From: Sulfitobacter guttiformis
GTDB taxonomy: Bacteria; Pseudomonadota; Alphaproteobacteria; Rhodobacterales; Rhodobacteraceae
Length of the DNA: 64,000 nucleotides
Direction: 5' to 3'
Assembly (NCBI RefSeq): GCF_003610455.1
Contig: NZ_RAQK01000001.1
Span: forward strand, 2,523,153-2,587,152
The stretch's first letter is position 1; every line of letters begins with the position of its first letter. The notes below the pieces were generated by a model. That model did no database searches, had not been told where the DNA came from, and saw nothing but the letters and a program-made list of their open reading frames with translations. Below, piece by piece: positions 36,016-45,300 of this stretch. Made by a program: the position numbers and the translations under genes.

Positions 36016-36753
36016 TCAGACGTTCTGTTTTGGCCAGAGCCACCAGGACTTCACAAACATGAACTGCCTTATCGGTGTTTTGACAACAAGCAGGAGGATG
36101 CCAATTGACAGCAGGCACCATATCGCGGCCACTTCATTAGGGTTGTTTGTCAGCAACATCGCCAAGCGTGGGCCAATCAGGAAGTGGTACACCGTTATCC
36201 GCCAGGACCCGTAGAGAAGGGGCATCAAAAAGGCAGCGACGAAATAACTGGGATACGCGGTCAGGAAGGATGCCCACGTATCGACAGTTATGAAGTTCAG
36301 CATACCGTTTGTCGGCACTTCCCAGGCGATATGCCAGTCTCCGGACACTGAGCACATTCGCTCAGCACACATGACTTCTCCCAGTGGACATGACCCCGCC
36401 CATTCGAACGGATAAAGCTGCAGAAGCATGATGATGGCTGAAACAAAACAGACTGCATAAACCGGCCACTGAATTTTCGCGCGCACGGAATGCGGTATAA
36501 AATACATAGCCAACATATTGATAAAGAAGGGCTGGAACACGATGTGCAGATAGCTCAGCAGGGTGGCGATTTGATTTGAGGGCAGTGAACATTGATCAAT
36601 GACCGAGTAGGTAAAGGCTTGCAAAAGCTCCATAGACGAGAAATAGCCCAAGGCCATCCATAACGGTGCCGGTTCCTTTTTGTATGCTGCGTAAACAGTT
36701 GTACCTATACCTACAGCGGCCAATACAGCCGACGCTTCACCGCTCCAGCACAT
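36016..36753 (-). CDS. DUF5765-like multi-pass membrane protein
   Basis: A 245-residue protein beginning MCWSGEASAVLAAVGIGTTV. It has six to seven hydrophobic helices (including LWMALGYFSSMELLQAFTYS, VYAVCFVSAIIMLLQLYPFE, AIWCLLSIGILLLVVKTPIR) and a cysteine-rich loop (GSCPLGEVMCAERMCSVSG). The MCWSGEAS start is characteristic of a family I recall as DUF5765, found in many proteobacteria; function is unknown. AGAGAGA precedes the ATG. Confidence 0.8.
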   Translation of the reverse strand: MCWSGEASAVLAAVGIGTTVYAAYKKEPAPLWMALGYFSSMELLQAFTYSVIDQCSLPSNQIATLLSYLHIVFQPFFINMLAMYFIPHSVRAKIQWPVYAVCFVSAIIMLLQLYPFEWAGSCPLGEVMCAERMCSVSGDWHIAWEVPTNGMLNFITVDTWASFLTAYPSYFVAAFLMPLLYGSWRITVYHFLIGPRLAMLLTNNPNEVAAIWCLLSIGILLLVVKTPIRQFMFVKSWWLWPKQNV

Positions 36754-36789
36754 AAAATCTCTCTCTTGATATGAAAATTGATTGGAGTG

Positions 36790-37728
36790 TCATGTGTCTG
36801 CTACCGCACTCGGCTTGTCGGCTTTTGCGGTGCCACGCGGACCAGTCTCGTCGTCAGCCCCGACGGCACGGGCCTGCGCCTCAAGCTCGGCGTTCAATTC
36901 CGCTCCCATGAGGATAATATAGGCTGAAATCCAGAACCACATCAGCAGCACGACGACGCCAGCCAAGGCGCCGAAACTCTGGTTATAGTAACTGAATTTG
37001 CTGACAAAGAACGCAAAGCTGGCCGAGGCCACAATCCAGACGAGGCACCCTACAACCGCGCCGACCGAAGTCCACTTCCACTCCGGCGTTTCGCGCGAAG
37101 GTGCAAAACGATAAAGAACAGATAGGCCCACAATCGTCAGCGCAATCAACCCGATCCATAGTGTGGCGTTGATCAGTATCGCGACGACAGGCCCCATATC
37201 CACAAAACCCAGAACGACCGGCACAGCCAAGGTCGCGGTAAGCCCGCAGATCAGCCCAGCGATCAGCATTAGTGTCAGAGCGAAAGTCACCAGCATCCGC
37301 TTGAAGAATCCACGTGAATCTTCTTCGTCATAGGCGACATTGAGCCCCTGCATCAGGCTCGCAGTGCCCTTGGACGCTGAGTATAAGGCAATTAGCAGGC
37401 CAAGGATGGCGGTAAATCCCAGCCCGCCCTGGCGGGCACCAGCGACCGCTGTGGCCTGCTTGGTTATGATGGTGATCACTTCTTCTGGCATTAACGCCGA
37501 AAAACTGTTGAGTTGTGCGACGATCCGGCTCGGCTCGATCAATATGCCACTGATGGCGATGATTGCGGTGATGGCCGGGAAAAGGGCCAGGATACCATAA
37601 AATGCCACTCCAGCGGCAAGCAGGCCCACGCGGTCCTTTGCGACTTGGTCCTTGACGCGAAAGGCCACGTCCTTCCAGCCAACAGCCGATATGTTGGCGA
37701 GAGTTGCTTCATCGCCATCATCTATCAT
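36790..37728 (-). CDS. YihY/BrkB-family inner-membrane protein
   Basis: A 312-residue protein with six helices typical of YihY/UPF0761 (BrkB): VAFYGILALFPAITAIIAIS, then a GLGFTAILGLLIALYSASKG motif, LTLMLIAGLICGLTATLAVP, WKWTSVGAVVGCLVWIVASA and LAGVVVLLMWFWISAYIILM. It ends with GAELNAELE. It was once called ribonuclease BN by error; the real function is unknown. AAGGA lies before the ATG. A Crp/Fnr-like palindrome at 37,914 is upstream of this gene. Confidence 0.9.
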   Translation of the reverse strand: MIDDGDEATLANISAVGWKDVAFRVKDQVAKDRVGLLAAGVAFYGILALFPAITAIIAISGILIEPSRIVAQLNSFSALMPEEVITIITKQATAVAGARQGGLGFTAILGLLIALYSASKGTASLMQGLNVAYDEEDSRGFFKRMLVTFALTLMLIAGLICGLTATLAVPVVLGFVDMGPVVAILINATLWIGLIALTIVGLSVLYRFAPSRETPEWKWTSVGAVVGCLVWIVASASFAFFVSKFSYYNQSFGALAGVVVLLMWFWISAYIILMGAELNAELEAQARAVGADDETGPRGTAKADKPSAVADT

Positions 37729-37913
37729 GGACAGTCCTTAATTCAGAAAAAGTATCGTGATCGGCCCCGTCACATGATCTTCACGCTTTCCTCTTTCGTT
37801 GCTCTTGCTGATGGGCCAGCGAGGCAGTGGAAAATTTGAATCCTCTGAGGTGGGAAGTATTCGAAATGCCACCATTCTGCCCCGGACCGTAAGTCGCTTA
37901 TGCAATCCGTGTA

Positions 37914-37927
37914 CTGATCCAGATCAG
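37914..37927. promoter_or_regulatory. FnrL/Crp-Fnr type palindrome
   Basis: CTGATCCAGATCAG is a perfect palindrome matching the form TTGAT-N4-ATCAA except at the outer bases. It lies between the leftward brkB-like gene and the DUF3309 gene, about 190 bases upstream of the former. Confidence 0.45.
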
Positions 37928-38025
37928 GTTACCAGCAACGATAGTTCTGGCGAACCTGATTGGGATGCCAAGGATCCGGCATTGTCCGATCCATCAAACG
38001 GGTCCGGCAGCCAACCTTGGGCGCA

Positions 38026-38184
38026 TTAAACGAGCACACCCAAAAACCAAAGGACGATGAAGATAACGATCACAAGGCCGAGGACGCCGCCGAGGCCACG
38101 CGAGCCATAGCGGTTGTAGCCGTAGTAACCGCCGCCGCCGCCGAACACCAACAGCAGGACAATGATAATCAGAAGTGTACTCAT
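38026..38184 (-). CDS. DUF3309 small membrane protein
   Basis: A 52-residue protein: MSTLLIIIVLLLVFGGGGGY, then YGYNRYGSRGLGGVLGLVIV and IFIVLWFLGVLV. Two hydrophobic segments flank a Gly/Tyr-rich loop, exactly the DUF3309 pattern common in Proteobacteria. GAGAGATATCTCCC precedes the ATG at 38184. Function is unknown, with family members often found near stress genes. Confidence 0.8.
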   Translation of the reverse strand: MSTLLIIIVLLLVFGGGGGYYGYNRYGSRGLGGVLGLVIVIFIVLWFLGVLV

Positions 38185-38307
38185 GGGAGATATCTCTCTT
38201 TTTGGCCGATAGATGAAGGATGAAGCACCAGTAATTGCGATGGGAAACGGGCCCGTAAAGGCATCCCCAACTCAATCCGCCCCGACTGCTTTGTAGCGGC
38301 TCTACGC

Positions 38308-38382
38308 TCAGCGCAGGCCAAAAAAGCCCAAAATGACCAAGACGATGACCACGAGGCCGACGATATATACGATCCGGTTCAT
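38308..38382 (-). CDS. Tiny hydrophobic membrane peptide
   Basis: A 24-residue single-helix peptide (MNRIVYIVGLVVIVLVILGF, then FGLR). It starts at ATG 38382 with AGGAA five bases upstream. Peptides with this sequence pattern are repeated in alphaproteobacterial genomes near DUF3309 genes. Most annotation pipelines miss it because of its length. Confidence 0.6.
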   Translation of the reverse strand: MNRIVYIVGLVVIVLVILGFFGLR

Positions 38383-38665
38383 TGCATTCCTATCTATTAG
38401 GAGGATGGTCCAAGGCCACCGACATCGCCAATCATAAGCCATCGCAACACAGGGCGAACTAACACGGATCAGTGCGCGGCGCACCGCAGTACGCAACTAT
38501 AATCCAGAGTCATCGGCCTTGATCGCAAGGCCATGACATTAGGCTACCGAAAAAACGTTTGCAGTGTGCAAGTTCCGAACCCGCCTTACGCGACTAACCC
38601 TGTGACGCAAAACCGGCGGCGGCCGTAAGCACGCCAAACTTGGTCAGATAAAAGGAAAACATCCG

Positions 38666-39445
38666 ATGCTAATAGAGGCTTCAACTCTCAAGGGTTTCAC
38701 GATCGCAGCGACCGACGGCAACGTCGGCACCATGACGGATTTACTTTTCGATGACGAAAGCTGGACGCTCCGCTGGATCGTCGTTGATACTGGCAACTGG
38801 TTGTCCGAGCGCAAGGTGCTGCTGCCGGTTTCGGTTCTGGGTCACCCGGATACGTCTGCCCGCAGTTTTCCAGTTCGCTTGACAATGGCATCGGTCAAGG
38901 AGAGCCCTGCCATCGACACGCATAAACCCATGTCGCGGCAGCACGAAGAACGCATGTATAGCTACTATAACCTGAGCCCCTATTGGGGAAACGGCTTTTA
39001 CATGGGGGGTTATGGCGGCTGGACCGCGGGCATGTCAGAGACGCATTACGCCAATTCACAGCTGCGTCAGGACGCGCTTGACGCCAAGCGGCATGAGGGC
39101 GATGAGCCCCATCTGCGCAGCATCGATGCCGTGACCGGCTATAACCTTCAGGCCACCGATGGCTCTATCGGTCATGTCGAGGGGTTTTTGATCGACGATA
39201 CCGATTGGACGATCCATTTCCTGACCGTGGATACAAAGAACTGGTGGCCGGGCAAACATGTCCTGATTTCGCCACGCTCTGCCAAGGACGTGTCATGGGC
39301 AGAGCGTTTGGTCAATCTGGATGTTGATCGGAAAACTGTCATGGACAGCCCAACCTATGACCCTTCCGTTCCGGTGGACGCGGCGTTCGAGGCGCGGATG
39401 GCGCGTCACTACATCTCTGACGCCACGCATGGAGCCGCAAGTTAA
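38666..39445 (+). CDS. Tandem PRC-barrel domain protein
   Basis: AAAAGGAAAACATCCG precedes ATG 38666. The 259-residue soluble protein has two PRC-barrel repeats. The first is LIEASTLKGFTIAATDGNVG ... LLFDDESWTLRWIVVDTGNW. The second is AVTGYNLQATDGSIGHVEGF ... LIDDTDWTIHFLTVDTKNWW. A Tyr/Gly-rich linker separates them (GNGFYMGGYGGW). PRC barrels bind RNA processing factors or photosynthetic reaction-centre proteins; stand-alone tandem forms in Rhodobacterales have no settled role, though a stress role is likely from context. Confidence 0.88.
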   Translation: MLIEASTLKGFTIAATDGNVGTMTDLLFDDESWTLRWIVVDTGNWLSERKVLLPVSVLGHPDTSARSFPVRLTMASVKESPAIDTHKPMSRQHEERMYSYYNLSPYWGNGFYMGGYGGWTAGMSETHYANSQLRQDALDAKRHEGDEPHLRSIDAVTGYNLQATDGSIGHVEGFLIDDTDWTIHFLTVDTKNWWPGKHVLISPRSAKDVSWAERLVNLDVDRKTVMDSPTYDPSVPVDAAFEARMARHYISDATHGAAS

Positions 39446-39626
39446 GCGGGCTGTAGGATGGGATCATGATGCTGACTTCCATGAAGGGGTGAGAAGGCTT
39501 TCACCGCACCTTTGTGGAGGTGTTCGAAGGGACGCAGTCGCTGAACATCAGTCTCGCTTCGCGAAGGACGACACCGGTCGCAAGATCAACGCCACGTGCC
39601 TTGCCCGGGCTGTAGCCTTACAGGTC

Positions 39627-40325
39627 CTACTTTAGCAGCGGACCCTCCTGATCCAGACATGCGCTGTCGAACTCCGCAAGTTCGGCCAGCTTTTCAAAAT
39701 CAGGATCGTCACCTGGCCCGTCTGGAAGGTTTCCAACCCATCCTCAAGCAACTCACGAAGCACCCGATTGACGTGCACAGCGCTGAGGCCGAGCGCATCC
39801 GCGAGGTGATATCGAGTGAGCGGACAGGCGAAGCCGTCGCGGGTTCCCAGTCTACAAGGGTCAGCCGAGCGCTGAGTTCGAGCAGGAGATGTGCCGCCCT
39901 TTCACGTGCGTCTCGCCTACCAATGCCGACCAGATGCTATACCACCATCGCCTCGTCGCGAGAAGCGGCCCATAGCACAACTGTGGCCAGACGCGGGGTC
40001 TTAGAAAACGCTTACATGAGGTTGCTTTCCAGCACTTCCAAGGTCTTGGTCGCCGTAATTGGCGCGACGCTGTGGTCGGCGGTGCGGAAGAGGACTGACC
40101 TCAGCCCAAAAAATTGCCCGGTATCTGGAAATCGACGATCTGCCGAGAGCCATCGCGCAACAATTTATACGAACAGACCCAGCCATCCACGAGAATAAAT
40201 GCTACCTGTTGTGTTTGCCCATGAAAGACAACATCCGCCCCGCAGGGAAATTACGCCGCCGCCGACGCAGAGTGTCGAGCACTTCAAACGCTGCCTCTGA
40301 AACAGGCAGCGAATTTGCTCAGGTT
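39627..40325 (-). pseudogene. Crp/Fnr-family regulator, multiply frameshifted
   Basis: Translating leftward across frames recovers a whole Crp/Fnr protein. The order is EAAFEVLDTLRRRRRNFPAG; shift; VAFILVDGWVCSYKLLRDGS and RQIVDFQIPGNFLG; shift; LRSVLFRTADHSVAPITATK; shift; TPRLATVVLWAASRDEAMVV with a TAG, then ARERAAHLLLELSARLTLVD. After another shift comes the HTH CPLTRYHLADALGLSAVHVN plus RVLRELLEDGLE, and a shifted tail ending LDQEGPLLK. At least four frameshifts and one stop show that the gene is dead. It is next to the K+ channel gene and in the same neighbourhood as two FnrL-like boxes. Confidence 0.8.
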
Positions 40326-40423
40326 ACGTCAGGAGTTCCCAATGCGGGGACCACTATCTTGTTCACACAAATGCCCTTGTTCTGCATATGGTCCCGGGCG
40401 AAAACCTGTGGCATGTTGCACAG

Positions 40424-41203
40424 ATGAAAGAATTGCGCCGGACAATCAGGTTACTCTACACCGGACAAAGCCAGCGTGCCCGGCGGTTTCGCTATGGGCT
40501 GATCGTCTTCGATGCGATGACCATAGTCTATTTCATCGCAACAGCCGCAATGCCCACTACACCTGTCACGACCGCGCTGAATACCGGCCTGGGGTTGCTC
40601 ATACTTCTTGACCTCGCTGCCCGTTTCTTGATCTCCGAAAACCTGCGCCGGGAACTGATGCGTATTTACACCCTTGCTGATCTGATCGTTGTGCTGTCGC
40701 TGCTGTTGGCACCGTTTGTCACTGAGAGTTTTGCATTCCTGCGCGTGCTGCGAGGCCTGAGGCTGATCCACGCCTATCATCTGTTGCGTGACCTTCGGCG
40801 CGAGAGCCTGTTCTTCCGCCGCCACGAAGACGCGATCCTTGCCGCGGTGAACTTGTTTGTCTTCATTTTCGTGACCACGTCGTTCGTCTTCGTAATGGCC
40901 TTTGATGATGGGGCTGGCATCGTCGGCTACATTGATGCGCTCTATTTCACGGTTGCGACGCTCACAACGACAGGCTTTGGTGATATCACCATGACGACGC
41001 CCGGAGGGAAGCTGTTGTCGGTGTTTATCATGGTTGTGGGTGTTGCACTGTTTGTGCAATTGGCACGCGCCATTTTCCAGCCCTCCAAGATCAAGCATAA
41101 CTGCCCAGAATGCGGCCTGAACCGGCACGAACCGGACGCGATCCACTGCAAACATTGTGGCGAGCCATTGAAAATCGAAACGGAGGGCGAGCCTGGAGCA
41201 TGA
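40424..41203 (+). CDS. Voltage-gated-type potassium channel with C-terminal zinc ribbon
   Basis: From ATG 40424 (MKELRRTIRLLYTGQSQRAR) the product has 259 residues; an ATG at 40388 would add 12. It has four N-terminal helices forming a voltage-sensor-like domain, including an Arg-rich S4-type segment (AFLRVLRGLRLIHAYHLLRD). The pore helix and filter YFTVATLTTTGFGDITM lie near residue 180, with TGFGD in place of the usual TVGYGD, followed by the last helix. The tail carries a zinc ribbon (HNCPECGLNRHEPDAIHCKH, then CGEPL). K+ selectivity is likely but the filter variant leaves some doubt. The ribbon may sense metal or redox state. Confidence 0.85.
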   Translation: MKELRRTIRLLYTGQSQRARRFRYGLIVFDAMTIVYFIATAAMPTTPVTTALNTGLGLLILLDLAARFLISENLRRELMRIYTLADLIVVLSLLLAPFVTESFAFLRVLRGLRLIHAYHLLRDLRRESLFFRRHEDAILAAVNLFVFIFVTTSFVFVMAFDDGAGIVGYIDALYFTVATLTTTGFGDITMTTPGGKLLSVFIMVVGVALFVQLARAIFQPSKIKHNCPECGLNRHEPDAIHCKHCGEPLKIETEGEPGA

Positions 41204-42338
41204 ACGTGCCAGGCTTTTCCTATTACTTGCAGTCATTGCAGCCGAGCATAGGAAAAAGGCGATCAGAAAACGCTGCATACCAGGCTCGCGCTACTCCATG
41301 GAATGGCTGCCGCATTGATGAGATTGTACGGTTCCCGCCCATTGCTGCCGTTCACGCAAGCTCTCGACGCGGCAGCGCAGCTTTTCTGAAGCGGACATTG
41401 GAACAGTTGTGCAGCACTTTGTTATGTTCGAGGTCCGCTCAGCGGACTTTGCTGCCGTTAAAGTCACCAGCGTGAAGGTCCGCTTGATCTGAGTGGCTTG
41501 ACAGAAAGACTCCCCCGAGGAGCCGACTGAAGTTCGCGCCGGTTATGCTAATGCCATCTGTCGAAACAGAGCACGCAAGAGCAGGCGTCTGTAATTGCGA
41601 CAGCGATCAGTATTTGACGTCCTGGGTGGCGCGCAATGCTTCAAAGTTGATCAAAATTAGCTTTCAGAATTTAAAATTTTTGCAAGCTTTTCTCTCTAAA
41701 CATCAGTGACAAGTATCTATTCCAAATGGGTAAAAACCTTGCACCTGTGTATCTTCAAATCCAACCCGCGCCTTGCGCAGTCCGTCCATTATTTGGATGG
41801 GTGCGCCCTGTGTGCGCAGGCGGACGCACTTTGATGTCGGTCTGTTCGGAAGTTCCATTTGATACATTCGACCAGATTGCGGCTTTCTCCGTAATCGCGG
41901 TTGATCATGATCCTGCGCGCCCTGCAGGGCGCATGATCGAGGGTCAGGCTCACTCCCTTTTTAAACGGCAGTATCTGTTGGCGACTATGAATTCAGGCTT
42001 TGGAAGCTCTGCGGGCTATAGCCAAAAAAACTTGTCCACCTCCACGAATTTTAACCGGTCCAATGAGGACGCCGCTTTCTTCGTTGATGTCATGCCTGGC
42101 TTCGCAAACAAGCCAAACATTTGCAGCACTCCGTGCACAAACACTACCCGCCCAGACCAACAAAACAACTACCGCGGGGCCGCTTGTGGCCACATCTCAT
42201 TCGGTTTGTACGTTTGGTATCCCGAACAAAGCAGCCACTTGGAGCGGCGTCTCGGTCAATACTGCCACGCCCTTGATCCACGCCTGCGCTGCAAAAGCAA
42301 CATGGTTGCTGACCAACGAATATGAGGCTTGATTCAGC
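41204..42338. other. Long intergenic region before RTX-Hint gene
   Basis: About 1.1 kb with overlapping but unconvincing frames on both strands. It contains a GAAGGTCCG motif at 41,474-41,482 and the perfect palindrome GCGCCCTGCAGGGCGC (41,917-41,932), extended by GATCATG arms into an imperfect hairpin. AT-rich sequence around 41,650-41,735 could hold the promoter of the RTX-Hint gene. Confidence 0.4.
41917..41932. repeat. Perfect 16-bp palindrome within larger hairpin
   Basis: GCGCCCTGCAGGGCGC flanked by GATC-rich arms (about 41,903-41,940). It may be a protein-binding site or part of an RNA hairpin. No T-run follows, so a terminator is less likely. Confidence 0.4.
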
Positions 42339-45300
42339 ATGACAACCTATACGGTCACCACCGCGAACTATAACAGCGCCGCATTCTGGAGCTCGATCAG
42401 TGTGTCCTCTTCGGGGCATGTCCTTGACTTCACTGGTCTGCCCTCATCATTTTTTGTGTCAGTCCAGCCAGATAATAACCTGATATGGATCTGGAACGGC
42501 AGCGCTTGGAGCTCGATTGGCGAGGCGGGCTCGGGATCGAATTTTAATCTCGGCGCACCAACCGAGCTGCATTATTTCACCGAACTGAGGGTCGGCAATT
42601 CCACAGCCGAGCTTTTGGGATCTTCTGCGAATGAGACGCTGGTCAGCGGTGCGGGCAATGACACGATCGAAGGCGGAAGCGGAAATGACTCGATCCAGTC
42701 CGGCGGAGGCAACGACAGCATTGACGCAGGCGTCGGCAATGACACCATAAACGCCGGAAGTGGCAACGATTACGTTGAAAGTGGTCAGGGCAACGATCGG
42801 GTCGAAACCGGAACCGGCAATGACATCGTTGCCGTGTCGGATGATCATAACAACGACACAATCACCGATAGCGGCGGGGGCAGCGACTATGATGCGATCG
42901 TCTTTTCGACGCCCGTCGGCACGGATGGCGTGGACATCGCGTTTATATCCGGCACGACCGCCACTTATGATTACCAAACAACACTGACAAATACGTTCGG
43001 AACCTTCACAGGTTTCGAACAAATTATCACAACCAATTATGCGGACACCGTCGACACGACCGCCTCAACCGGCTTTCAGCAGGTCTTTTTGGGCGGCGGC
43101 AATGACACGCTGACCTTGGGAAGTGTGGGTAGTGAAGGCTACGGTCAGGCGGGTGATGACCAGCTGACCGGCGGATCAGGATCTGACCGCCTCGACGGTG
43201 GTATCGGCAATGACACTATTTTTGGCGGGATTGGTCAGGACACGTTGGTCGGGGATGACGGCGATGATCTGATCGACGGTGGCGCGGGCAACGACAGCAT
43301 TATTGGTGGCGCCGGTGCCGATACTCTCGCTGGCGGCGATGGCGACGACTACATCGAAGGGGGGGCGGGCAATGACTTCCTGACCACAGGTCTGGGTCAG
43401 GACACTTTGATGGGCGGTGACGGCAACGACACGCTGATGAACTCTGACGGTGATGACAGCCTTGATGGTGGTGCCGGCGATGACAGCATCGTGGCGACAG
43501 GCGGCATGGATACGCTGCGCGGAGGCACCGGTGCCGACTATATGGACGGGGGCGATGACGCCGATACCTTCATCATCGAGGATAGCTTCGGCAATGATAC
43601 GATCATCGGCGGTGAAGGGCTCACCGACGGTACAGATGTAGACTCCGACACCATCGACGGCGGCACTCTCAGCGGCGACGTCACGGTATCCTTCACCGGT
43701 GACGAGGCGGGCACGATCACCGACGGGATTGATACGATCACCTTTTTCGAGATCGAAAATGTCTTTAGCGGCAATGGCGACGATGTACTGGATGCCAGCA
43801 GCGACAGCGTGGGTGTCGGCCTGTTTGGCGGCGCGGGGTCGGACACGATCACTGGTGGCACCGGAGCCGACTATATTGACGGGGGCGATGATCAGGACAC
43901 GTTAATCCTGCGCGACGGCTTTGGTACTGATACGATCATAGGCGGCGAAGGCGGTGTAGATTTCGACACCATTGACCTTACCGCGCTGACCGTTCCTGTG
44001 ACGGTAACCTATACCAGCAGCGAGGCTGGCACGATCAGCGATGGCACCAACACCATCACCTTTTCCCAGATCGAACATCTGGTTTTGACCGACCACAACG
44101 ATACGGTGGATGCCGTTACAAATTGGGCGGGCGCTGTCTATGTTGACGGCGGCGGCGGTAACGACAGCATCGACGGCGGCGTTGGCCTTGGCGCGGGCGA
44201 TACGCTCATCGGCGGGGCAGGCAATGACACCCTGCGCGGCTGGGATGGTGATGACACCCTGATCGGCGGCGACGGCAATGACGTGCTGATGGGTGATCAG
44301 GGCGCGGACAGTTTGGACGGCGGTGCCGGGGACGACCAGCTGAGCAGTTATGGCGGTGCGGCCACTCTGTCGGGTGGCGACGGGTCCGATCTCTTTTCTA
44401 TCTTCGATTCAGCCGTCGCTTTTGGTGGAACCCCCGGTATCGACGGCGTCGTCATCGACGGTGGCGATGGCGGCACCGATCAGGATCTGGTGTCGCTTGC
44501 GTCCTTCGCAACCGGTGCCACGGTCACGTTCACCGGTGACGAAGACGGCACCATCGCAGCAGGCGGCCAAACGGCCGGTTTCAGCAATATCGAAGCCTTC
44601 TATGGCTCTAACTCTGCTGACTTTTTCGATGCGTCGGCCACTTATTCGGGACTTGTTGGTGATGCACCCGGCGTCACCATATATTCGCTGAGCGGCAATG
44701 ACACTGTTTTGGGCGGGCGCGGCGGAGACACGATTGACGGCGGAGCGGGCCTCGACTCGATCCGCGGTGGCGCGGGCAACGACAGCATCGATGGCGGCGA
44801 CGATAACGACAAGCTCTACGGCGAGGCGGGATCGGATACGCTGCAGGGTGGGGCAGGTAACGACACGCTGGATGGGGGCGCTGACAACGACTATATCGTC
44901 GGCGGCGATGGCAACGACTATATCGCCAGCTCCAATACCAACAGCGGCGACGACATAATCGATGGCGGACTCGGCGATGATATCATTTATACGGGCAGCG
45001 GGAATGACTGGGTCGACGGCGGCGATGGCCGGGACACGATCTATCTCGCGGGGGGCGAGAACACTGTCTTTGGCGGCGCTGGTAATGACCGCATCACCAC
45101 GTCGGGTGTTGGTGGTGCGTCCAGTATCGACGGCGGCACCGGTGATGACACCATCTCGACATACAACGGCGCGAACAACGCGGATACCGTTGAGGGTGGC
45201 GATGGCAATGACCTGATAAGCACTTTCGACGGTGATGATCTGGTCTCCGGTGGCGACGGAAACGATACCGTCGAAGCCGGCGCGGGGGACGACACAATTA

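Noticed and set aside
41726..42332. Two overlapping plus-strand frames before the RTX-Hint gene
   Set aside because: Neither has a ribosome site, coding-like composition or family resemblance, and they conflict with each other.
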